From NCBI GenBank assembly GCA_018648655.1, contig JABGQV010000104.1, forward strand, positions 1 to 35,823: 35,823 nt of DNA, in the 5' to 3' direction. The position numbers and the translations under genes were made by a program. This document shows, in pieces, positions 1-6,622 of the stretch; the stretch's first letter is position 1, and every line of letters begins with the position of its first letter. The DNA is from Anaerolineae bacterium. GTDB lineage: Bacteria; Chloroflexota; Anaerolineae; Anaerolineales; Villigracilaceae. The notes under the pieces are model-generated. The model was not told the DNA's origin, ran no database searches, and saw only the letters and a program-made list of their open reading frames with translations.

Positions 1-24
1 AACTCTTCCTAAGAGGGTATAAAT

Positions 25-69
25 AAAAAACAGCTTCAATATGCTCTTTGCATATTGAAGCTGTTTTTT
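25..69. terminator. Bidirectional intrinsic terminator
   Basis: A perfect 13-bp stem (31-43 with 51-63, starting CAGCTTCAATATG) closes a 7-nt loop. It is flanked by six A on the left and six T on the right, so either strand gives a hairpin followed by a U-run. On the minus strand it lies just after the stop codon of the AEC transporter gene and should end that transcript. It could also end a plus-strand gene lying to the left of the window. Confidence 0.9.
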
Positions 70-70
70 A

Positions 71-970
71 TTAGAGCAGTTGATATAAAAGTGGCAGTGT
101 TAGAAAGCTAAAGAGAATGCCAATCCCGACCAGTGCAGCAGCCAGCGGCGGGGAGAGGTCATCGAGGATTGCTAATGCGCCTGCGGTGACCATGGGTGGC
201 ATCCCCGCTTCGAAGATGGAAACCTGCACCAGTTCACCATCAAAGTTGATTAAGCGGAATAACAGCAAAGCTGCCAGAGGCGCGATAATAAGTTTGAGAA
301 GGAGACCCAGCGCAAGCGGAGAAAGTATCGCTTTATCCATCTTGAGCTGAAGTTGGTATCCCACGGCAATCATCACCAGTGGGACGAGGGTCGCTGCGAG
401 CATATCCAATAAGCTTGTAAAGGCACGGTGATAGGTGATTGGTCTCAGTAGAAGAGCAAGAAGGAGGGCAATGAAGGGCGGGAAGGTGAGCACTTTTTTG
501 ATGGATTTTTGGAGACTTGGTTTGCTGGTGCCTGCGCCATAAATTGCCAAGATGAGCGTGCCGTAAGTTGCTAATGCAGGGAAGGAGCCTAATTGGTCGT
601 AAACTAATGCATAAGGTACAGCTTGCTCTCCCAGAAAAGCCCGCACCATGGGGATACCAAGAAATGATGTGTTTCCTAGCGGAACGAGGAGGAGTAGACA
701 GCCTGTTATGGCGCGATCCCATTTCAGGATTTTGGATAGGAGCAAAACCAGCGCAGCGGAGAAGACCAGCATGACCCAAGGCGTGATGGCGGGAATTAGC
801 AACTTGCTTGAGAAAACCAATTTGGGGATATTGAGCAAGACTAGCGCAGGGTAGGAGATGTATATAACGGTCAGGTTGAGGATATTCCCCGTTTCTTTGG
901 GGAAGATGGCAAGGCGTTTGATTCCCATGCCGATGAGGAGAAGGGTGATGATGAGAAGGAAGTTTTGCAT
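71..970 (-). CDS. AEC-family (auxin efflux carrier-like) membrane transporter
   Basis: Predicted inner-membrane permease of the AEC/Mem_trans family, 299 aa, which is the usual length. The family moves small organic acids or related solutes; the substrate cannot be read from the sequence. The protein is almost wholly hydrophobic, with about ten membrane segments in two halves separated by a short hydrophilic stretch near residues 145-160. The conserved 'GNTSFLGIPM' motif of the first half is present near residue 100, and a matching proline/glycine-rich 'EAGMPPMVTAGALA' lies in the second half near residue 255. The start is supported by AAAGGAT eight bases upstream of ATG. It is followed by the terminator at 25-69. 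A remnant of a second gene of the same family lies at 2090-2182, on the other side of the methyltransferase gene. The family call is firm; the substrate is unknown. Confidence 0.88.
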   Translation of the reverse strand: MQNFLLIITLLLIGMGIKRLAIFPKETGNILNLTVIYISYPALVLLNIPKLVFSSKLLIPAITPWVMLVFSAALVLLLSKILKWDRAITGCLLLLVPLGNTSFLGIPMVRAFLGEQAVPYALVYDQLGSFPALATYGTLILAIYGAGTSKPSLQKSIKKVLTFPPFIALLLALLLRPITYHRAFTSLLDMLAATLVPLVMIAVGYQLQLKMDKAILSPLALGLLLKLIIAPLAALLLFRLINFDGELVQVSIFEAGMPPMVTAGALAILDDLSPPLAAALVGIGILFSFLTLPLLYQLL

Positions 971-982
971 ACTAAAAATCCT

Positions 983-2011
983 TTACAGTTTTTTTGCCTC
1001 AACAATAGCGTAAAAGGGTTCAATATCCAGTTTCTCCCCGAATTGAATATATTCTGTCATTTTCAATCCACATGCTGCCAAGAATAATTCAACAGATGCT
1101 TTAGGATCATCTGACATATCTATACCAAATTTCGCAGGCTCTCCCATTTTTTCTATTATGCCCAAAAAGTTTTTAGATTCTTTTGAATATTCACCTTCTG
1201 CGAATGCTTGGGAATAAAAGTCTTGAACAATGACACTTCCGTCGACACATAAATTAGCCATATCCTTTAGTGCTTCTCGGACAATCTCAGCTTCTAGATA
1301 CAAAGAAACGCTTTGCCAAAGGAAGAGAGTCTTTTTTCTTTTGTCAAAACCAGCTTTTAGCAGTTTATCAACCCAAGATTCGTTGGCATAATCAACTGGG
1401 ATATAAGTGATCCAATCATGCTGGATCCCGGCTTTTTTCATTGTTTCAACCTTAAGATTGAGTGTATTAACCTGGTCGAGTTCAAAAACCTTTAGATTTT
1501 TTCCTTTTGTAAAGTGCAAAGCAATCAGATCAAAGCCAGCTCCAGGGAGGACAATTTGATCCACTTCCTCAACATACTTTTCCATGATTCGGTCAAAGGT
1601 GAGCACTCGAATACCCGCGGTAGTATCTCCGGTTTCTTCACCGGGTTCAACAAGTTTTCCGAGTTTCTCGGGAAAACCAAATGACCGCAGGGAAATGATA
1701 AGCGCTCCCATAACTGACCACATACCAAAATGTGATTCACATGGAAAGTTTTTGATAAATGCAATAGAAAGTGGATCCGGTCTTGTATTGAAATAATGCA
1801 TCATCCACCGATATTGAAGTGCTTTAACTGCCGAGAAGGAGATGCCAAGCTTCCTGCTTCTTCCCATTTCCTTGTAAACCGCAATTGTTATTCCAATAAT
1901 AGAAATAGGAATGAAGATTATTTGGATGGGGATATAAAGGATGATCTGAAAAAGCTTAATGAAGAAACCTAATATTCCGGAATACTGTTTTTTTATGTTT
2001 TTGTCTGTCAT
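983..2011 (-). CDS. PPM1/LCM-type SAM-dependent methyltransferase with membrane-anchoring N-terminus
   Basis: Class I methyltransferase related to the leucine carboxyl methyltransferase (PPM1/LCM1, TIGR00027-like) family, 342 aa. The SAM-binding glycine motif appears as 'VLPGAGFDLIALHF' near residues 152-165. The acidic motif II is 'VFELDQVNTLNLK' near 174-186, and 'LFLWQSVSLYLEAE' near 230-243 matches the family's motif IV/V. Ahead of the catalytic domain, residues about 12-46 are a long Ile/Phe-rich hydrophobic stretch that probably spans or is embedded in the membrane, which is unusual for this family. The start has a good AGGAG site. The gene lies between an AEC transporter gene and the remnant of another, so it may have arrived by insertion or rearrangement. 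The substrate is unknown. Confidence 0.8.
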   Translation of the reverse strand: MTDKNIKKQYSGILGFFIKLFQIILYIPIQIIFIPISIIGITIAVYKEMGRSRKLGISFSAVKALQYRWMMHYFNTRPDPLSIAFIKNFPCESHFGMWSVMGALIISLRSFGFPEKLGKLVEPGEETGDTTAGIRVLTFDRIMEKYVEEVDQIVLPGAGFDLIALHFTKGKNLKVFELDQVNTLNLKVETMKKAGIQHDWITYIPVDYANESWVDKLLKAGFDKRKKTLFLWQSVSLYLEAEIVREALKDMANLCVDGSVIVQDFYSQAFAEGEYSKESKNFLGIIEKMGEPAKFGIDMSDDPKASVELFLAACGLKMTEYIQFGEKLDIEPFYAIVEAKKL

Positions 2012-2089
2012 AAGATTCTCCTAGATTTGGATTTTCCGAAGTTTTTTCGTGCCTCGTTAATCGGCTATCGCTGGGAACACCTGACAACT

Positions 2090-2182
2090 TCAACACTTGC
2101 CCGTCTCTTTGGAAAAGGCAGGGATGCCCTTTAGCCCCATACCGATGAAGAGGAGGGTAAGGGTGATAATGAAGTTTTGCAT
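2090..2182 (-). pseudogene. 5' remnant of a second AEC-family transporter gene
   Basis: The minus strand from ATG at 2182 reads 30 codons to a TGA at 2090-2092. The first 28 residues align without a gap to the N-terminus of the intact AEC transporter at 71-970: both start MQNF, share 'IGMG-K' in the middle and end 'F-KETG', with 17 of 28 identical. After 'KETG' the frame breaks. A one-base shift gives 'GQVLKLS', resembling 'GNILNLT' in the intact protein, and then the similarity stops. This is the decayed start of a paralogous transporter gene, truncated on its 3' side where the methyltransferase gene now begins. It is too short to be functional. Confidence 0.75.
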
Positions 2183-2209
2183 CGAGCAAGATTAGCTGTG
2201 AACTAACAG

Positions 2210-3739
2210 TTATTTATCTTGACTATCAATTTTTTCTATAAGTTCTTCTGTATCTTCACCATCATCGGTCATCAAAGCTTGTTCTGCTCTTGATAGCTCG
2301 TAGATTGGTGCTTCTCTTATACCAATCTTTCGATAATTATCATCAAATTTCCAAAATTCAACAAGCTTTATGTATCTCTTTCTAGGCTCCATGAAAAGAG
2401 AAAAATCTAACGTGTAAGCTTCGAAACGACCTTTCCTACCTGAAGCAGCTGAAGTGTCAGGTTCAATTACATGAATCAGTTTAAAATCCATTAGTTGGTT
2501 TATCAATTCATGAATTTGTGGTTTTTGTTGTACTTCTGCTTGAGAAACCAAAAAAGCAGTTGTTTTCTTCTCCTCCAAGCAAAAACGGACTAAATCTCTA
2601 TAAACTCTTTCAAGTTTAGAGACTTCATCTGATGCTTCATTTCGTAAATTGTTTATTTTTGTACGATAAGAAAGGCGCCCTGCCCCCTTCCAGATATTAG
2701 TAGGTGTTAGCCATCTAGGATTGGTTGATGACAATGAATAATCGATGGCTTCTACAAAAATATTAAGGAAATCTCGTGGGACACCACCTGAAGCAAGAAC
2801 AAGCGATTGTAAAGCATCACGATTAAATAATTGCTCTGATGCTTTTTCTATACCTACTTTTTCTGCGATAGAATCTAACATTTCAGAAAGATAATTTGTT
2901 GTAGATTCTAAATTTTCAAAGGTGCGATCTAAGTTAATTTCTTCTACATCTTGATGTAATTCAACTCCTATTGTTTGATTTTCATTGCGAATTAGTTTTG
3001 TTCTGTGCCGAATAGTCCCAACCTTTAAGTAAAAATTTGTACTTCGAAGCAATCTGTGTAAATAGTCTATTACATCAGGTTGCTTGTTTTTAGGTATCAG
3101 ATAAAAATCATCTACCAAAAAATATATGCTCTTAGCTCTTGTTTTTTTTAAAGCATATTGAAGAGAAGATTTATAGTCGCTAAGATGACGTTCTAGTTTA
3201 TTAAGTTTACTTTTTGTATATTCTGTTGTGCGTTCTTTTTTCTTCTCTTTTTTTGCTTTTAGTATTGCCTTGTCAGCAGTGAGGCTGCCTTCTAAGCCAG
3301 TTGTATCTCCGTCGTTTTGAGTTATCTTACTTTCGCTTGCTTCGTCCAATAAACTTCTTAGCTCTTTAATCGTTTTTTTAAGCCGATCAGGAAAAGGATT
3401 GAATTTGTGTATCCATCTGTATTTTGATGGTAGTTCTTCTATTATAGATAAAAGCAGCCTTATTAAAATATCTGGATATTCAAGTCGTTTTATCTCATCG
3501 ATATTGAGGTAAATAGTTTCAATTTTTTCTTTTTTTGCTTTATTGTTTTTAAAGTAAATAAGAAGACAAGATTTTCCTGACCCTCTTCTCCCAAAGATTA
3601 TTTGATGTTGCTGTGAACTTAAACGTTTAAGGTGTCCTGATACATCAACATAAACAGGATTATGGTTTGGACGAATTCGAAAAGAATCGCGTATTACATT
3701 TTTGAGATTGTCTATTTCTTTGGTGAATTTATTTGGCAT
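2210..3739 (-). CDS. ORC/Cdc6-like AAA+ ATPase with winged-helix tail, function unknown
   Basis: A 509-aa cytoplasmic P-loop ATPase that I cannot assign to a named system. Walker A is GRRGSGKS at residues 50-57. Walker B is 'IYFLVDDF' at about 205-212. A sensor-2-like 'SGGVPRDFLNIF' at about 317-328 is typical of the lid in ORC/Cdc6 and STAND-like ATPases. Between Walker A and B lies a lysine/glutamate-rich, coiled-coil-like insertion (about 120-200). Residues about 375-450 resemble a winged helix, suggesting DNA or partner binding. An AAAGGGA site supports the start. The gene is clearly more AT-rich than the penicillin acylase gene beside it, uses many AAA and TTT codons, and lies next to a gene remnant, which suggests acquisition by transfer. 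A defence or plasmid-type role is possible, but no partner gene is visible. Confidence 0.7.
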   Translation of the reverse strand: MPNKFTKEIDNLKNVIRDSFRIRPNHNPVYVDVSGHLKRLSSQQHQIIFGRRGSGKSCLLIYFKNNKAKKEKIETIYLNIDEIKRLEYPDILIRLLLSIIEELPSKYRWIHKFNPFPDRLKKTIKELRSLLDEASESKITQNDGDTTGLEGSLTADKAILKAKKEKKKERTTEYTKSKLNKLERHLSDYKSSLQYALKKTRAKSIYFLVDDFYLIPKNKQPDVIDYLHRLLRSTNFYLKVGTIRHRTKLIRNENQTIGVELHQDVEEINLDRTFENLESTTNYLSEMLDSIAEKVGIEKASEQLFNRDALQSLVLASGGVPRDFLNIFVEAIDYSLSSTNPRWLTPTNIWKGAGRLSYRTKINNLRNEASDEVSKLERVYRDLVRFCLEEKKTTAFLVSQAEVQQKPQIHELINQLMDFKLIHVIEPDTSAASGRKGRFEAYTLDFSLFMEPRKRYIKLVEFWKFDDNYRKIGIREAPIYELSRAEQALMTDDGEDTEELIEKIDSQDK

Positions 3740-3819
3740 TTTGTCCCTTTACCTTTTAGTTAATGTACTTAAATAACCAGAGATAAATAAATATTTCCGT
3801 CACAAAATCATAGCATTTT

Positions 3820-5967
3820 CTAAAATTTTTCCACGCCACCATGGCCATTAGCCCTCGTCACCTTATAGCGATAATTCAGCCAATTCTCCAGATCCGAGAT
3901 ATATAATTTCGAGAAGCGATTATCGCTGGGCCCGCCTGCCAAATTGGAATAGAGCGTATCTTCGCCCATTTCGGTCACCATTCGGAGGGAGGGCATAAAG
4001 GTGGTGATACGCCCTGCACTACGATAAATTTGCCCCTGATGGATGGTGGAACGCCCGCCCACACCGGTGATAGGGCCACGGTCAAAGCCGAGGAATTTGG
4101 GCAATGTCCCGCCGAAGAGCATATGGCTCATTGTGAATTGCTGGCGCGATCCCCAAGTTTTTGGCTCAATCGCCAGAGCCTTCTCTGCTACTTTTGCAAA
4201 AACTTCATCGCGGCTCATGCCACCAAACCAAGTTGAATTCTCTGCTAGCAAAATGCGGTCAAAATTCTGGTAGAAATCAATAAAGGTGCCGCTTTCATCG
4301 TAGAGAAAATCGAGTGCGGCTTCGCCAAATCCGTTGCGTCCAAAGACCTCGCGGTAGAGTTCCTTATAGAAAGCTTCAAATAAATACGCGCCCTGGGACT
4401 CGGCATCGTAGCATAAATCCCAGCTTTTCATGATCTCACCCTGCGGGGTAGCGGGCAGTAGTGGGCGCAAAATTTCCATAAAACGCTCGGCTTGCAGTGA
4501 GTAGACATCGGCGTGCATCGCGAAAACATCTTCCTTCGTGAAATCATCTTTCTCGGTCAGCAGCGCGTTGATGCGCTCGGCGCGGTAGGAACCCATCGGC
4601 ATATTGATCGGCGGGATCTTCCCATAGCGGTTCAGGTCTTCGTTCGCAGTCGCAAAGAAATTATTTTTTGGATTTAAGATGCGCGGCATTTCGTCTACTT
4701 GGATGTAGGAATCCCAATCATTTTTCGCATCCCAACCGGGGAGCGGAACGAACCCGCTGATACCTGTTCGGCGTTTAGGCACTTTGCCTGTCATTTGAAA
4801 TCCGATATCTCCCGCGTTGTCGGCGAAGACGAAATCCCAGCCTGTTTCGACTTGTCCCATGATGTCCATCCCTTCTTGAACGGTAGATGCTTCAGCGATA
4901 TCGAAAAGGGCACGGAAGGTGACCGAGCCAGATTCTGCGCCTGTCCAACGCGTAGCAAGATAAAATCCGGGGCGATGCGGGTCTCCATCCAAAACCCCGT
5001 GCTCGTTCTCGTAGAAGTCTACTTTCACGTCATCCGCTTTTTTACGCTTTATCGTCTCGGTACGGACGTGAAAATCGTGCCATTCCCCTTCTTTGCGATA
5101 TTTTCCATCTTTGCAATCTTCGATCCATGAATCGACCGCATCCACAAAAGCGTAAGTCACACCCCAAGCGAGATTTGGCGTGCGGCCAGTGAGGACGCCG
5201 GGCGCGCCGGGCATGGTGCCGCCCATCAGATAAGAATCGCCACTGGAAAGTACGATTTCGCTCCAGACATTGGGCAGGCGGTTCACTTCGAGATGCGGAT
5301 CATTGGAAAGAATCGCTTGCCCCGATTTGGTGCGCGTGCCGCCGATAACCCAGTTATTAGAGGCCATCATACGGGGTGCGCCCATATCCCAGAGCGATGC
5401 GGGATTGACGATGCGCTCGCCAAGCTGCACCTTTTTGAGCAAGTCGATATCGAGTTCTCCGAGATTGCCGGGGAAAAGTTCTTCGAGTTTTTCGCGTGGA
5501 ATATCGGCCTGCACCATCTCGACAAAGAGACGCTCCATCTCGGCCTGTGACTGCGCGAGGGTCAGATATCCGACCATACGCGAGATCATAATTGAGTCGT
5601 TAGCTGTCCATTTTGATGGTTTATAGCCGAGTAATTTATATTCCCAAGGGGATTTTTCGGTGAAAGCGGCATTGACGCCATCGGCGTAAGATTCTAAATA
5701 GCCCTGATATTTTTCTTCGAGTTTATCGAATTCGCGCTCAAGATTATTATGCCAATTCATCTGCCGAAAGAATTTATCGATGCCGAGGCTTTCTTCGCTA
5801 TCGTTAAGCAATTCGCAAAGGCGACCCTGCCCTAAAACACGCATCATCAGCATTTGCACGCCGCGATCGCGGGCGTGAGCAAATCCCTGCCCCCAATACA
5901 TATCCTTTGTGGTGGTGGCGTTGACGTGCATAGTACCGTTTTCGTCTCGGGTGATTTTTGCTTTCAT
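3820..5967 (-). CDS. Penicillin acylase family protein (Ntn hydrolase), predicted cytoplasmic
   Basis: A member of the penicillin amidase/acylase family, 715 aa, which hydrolyse amide bonds such as those of beta-lactams, acyl-homoserine lactones or N-acyl amino acids. These proteins mature by self-cleavage to expose an N-terminal nucleophile. The alpha-chain start 'ITRDENGTMHVNA' and 'GQGFAHARDRGVQM' are typical. The nucleophile is Ser203 in 'MASNNWVIGG', so the alpha chain would end at Ala202. Asn and Arg residues of the beta chain follow in family positions ('LSNDPHLEVNRLPNVW'). No signal peptide precedes the catalytic region, whereas many family members are exported, so this enzyme probably acts inside the cell. 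The start has a strong AAGGAGA seven bases upstream. It seems to be a single-gene unit. The substrate is unknown. Confidence 0.9.
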   Translation of the reverse strand: MKAKITRDENGTMHVNATTTKDMYWGQGFAHARDRGVQMLMMRVLGQGRLCELLNDSEESLGIDKFFRQMNWHNNLEREFDKLEEKYQGYLESYADGVNAAFTEKSPWEYKLLGYKPSKWTANDSIMISRMVGYLTLAQSQAEMERLFVEMVQADIPREKLEELFPGNLGELDIDLLKKVQLGERIVNPASLWDMGAPRMMASNNWVIGGTRTKSGQAILSNDPHLEVNRLPNVWSEIVLSSGDSYLMGGTMPGAPGVLTGRTPNLAWGVTYAFVDAVDSWIEDCKDGKYRKEGEWHDFHVRTETIKRKKADDVKVDFYENEHGVLDGDPHRPGFYLATRWTGAESGSVTFRALFDIAEASTVQEGMDIMGQVETGWDFVFADNAGDIGFQMTGKVPKRRTGISGFVPLPGWDAKNDWDSYIQVDEMPRILNPKNNFFATANEDLNRYGKIPPINMPMGSYRAERINALLTEKDDFTKEDVFAMHADVYSLQAERFMEILRPLLPATPQGEIMKSWDLCYDAESQGAYLFEAFYKELYREVFGRNGFGEAALDFLYDESGTFIDFYQNFDRILLAENSTWFGGMSRDEVFAKVAEKALAIEPKTWGSRQQFTMSHMLFGGTLPKFLGFDRGPITGVGGRSTIHQGQIYRSAGRITTFMPSLRMVTEMGEDTLYSNLAGGPSDNRFSKLYISDLENWLNYRYKVTRANGHGGVEKF

Positions 5968-5985
5968 GGGGGATTCTCCTTGGTA

Positions 5986-6008
5986 TATCCACAGATTATG
6001 CAGATTTT
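5986..6008. repeat. Dispersed 23-bp repeat, copy 1
   Basis: This stretch begins TATCCACAGATTATG and is identical over 23 bp to 14920-14942. Both copies lie 15-20 bp upstream of the start of a minus-strand gene (penicillin acylase here, pseB-like there). It forms one edge of a longer repeat-rich gap that also contains the inverted repeat at 6037-6132. Confidence 0.75.
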
Positions 6009-6036
6009 TTGTTTTTTGACAATGGGAATAAGTTTT

Positions 6037-6132
6037 TTAACGCGAATTATACGAATGGGCGAATTGCGCGAATGTCTTTTAATTTTAATGCTTTTATTCG
6101 CGTCATTCACTAATTTGCGGCATTCGCGTTAA
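6037..6132. repeat. Imperfect inverted repeat with 37-nt arms
   Basis: Left arm 6037-6073 and right arm 6096-6132 are related as imperfect inverted copies, separated by a 22-nt AT-rich spacer. The outermost 11 bases are perfect: TTAACGCGAAT against ATTCGCGTTAA. Variants of GCGAATT recur inside both arms. It fills the gap between the penicillin acylase and amphi-Trp genes, both of which read leftward. It looks like a non-coding dispersed palindromic element; no coding potential was seen. Confidence 0.7.
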
Positions 6133-6165
6133 GGTTTTTTCACGCAACACGTTTCACGTTTTCAC

Positions 6166-6381
6166 TTACCACTTCAGCTGGAATTCAAGCTCTTCGCCAT
6201 CACCTGAGCGTTCGTGCTCAATGCTGAACTCTGCGCTGGCGGGGATATAAATTCGTTCACCAGCAACCTGAATTTCGAAGGCTTTACCCGTTTCTAAAGA
6301 ATCAGCGAGACGGCGTAGCTTGGCGACGATTTCTTTAGTAGCGTAAACTTTTTCAATATCACGTTCTTCTTTCTTGGTCAT
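6166..6381 (-). CDS. Amphi-Trp domain protein
   Basis: A small acidic protein of 71 aa with the features of the amphi-Trp domain family: an N-terminal helix ('IEKVYATKEIVAKLRRLADSLE'-like), a short beta region 'FEIQVAGERIYIP', and the terminal 'LEFQLKW' that ends in a tryptophan. The family's function is not established. An in-frame ATG at 6414 would give 82 aa. I prefer 6381 because AGGGAG lies six bases upstream of it, and because a good -10 box (6420-6425) would place the transcription start at about 6413, leaving the upstream ATG at or beyond the 5' end of the message. It is divergent from dnaE. Confidence 0.75.
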   Translation of the reverse strand: MTKKEERDIEKVYATKEIVAKLRRLADSLETGKAFEIQVAGERIYIPASAEFSIEHERSGDGEELEFQLKW

Positions 6382-6419
6382 TTTATGCTCCCTATACTTG
6401 AACAGAATTGACAACTACT

Positions 6420-6425
6420 ATTATA
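6420..6425 (-). promoter_or_regulatory. Predicted -10 box of the amphi-Trp gene
   Basis: The minus strand reads TATAAT exactly, about 39 bases upstream of the preferred start codon at 6381. No convincing -35 hexamer is found at the usual distance; the region there is T-rich. It supports the shorter start for the gene. Confidence 0.45.
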
Positions 6426-6507
6426 CAGCCTCTTTCTCTCACTTAAAAAAGCAACCTTAAAAATCAATGTTTTTTAAGCAAAACATAGGTTCTAAAAAGA
6501 CGCGCCA

Positions 6508-6516
6508 TGCTATAAT
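6508..6516 (+). promoter_or_regulatory. Predicted extended -10 promoter of dnaE
   Basis: The plus strand reads TGCTATAAT, a perfect extended -10 element. The -35 region is weak, as is common for extended -10 promoters. Transcription from about 6523 would give a leader of about 100 nt before the dnaE ATG at 6623. The leader is AT-rich with only a weak ribosome site (TAGG) near the start codon. Confidence 0.5.
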
Positions 6517-6622
6517 TAAATTCAGCCTTTTGCTCTGGTAGCCCACTAGTCTACTGATCTCAAAAAATATATAATAATCCGACTAAACAGATAAATTGAA
6601 TAATTAGATCACTAGGTCAACT

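Noticed and set aside
333-779. A 148-codon open frame inside the AEC transporter gene on the same strand
   Set aside because: It is a shifted frame of a clear membrane-protein gene, with no ribosome site and a composition unlike real proteins.
4699-5130. A 143-codon plus-strand open frame within the penicillin acylase gene
   Set aside because: It lies wholly antisense to a well-supported gene and shows no recognisable domain or ribosome site.
6525-6622. Possible tRNA-like or riboswitch structure in the dnaE leader
   Set aside because: Some short complementary words occur, but no cloverleaf, conserved loop or terminator could be built.
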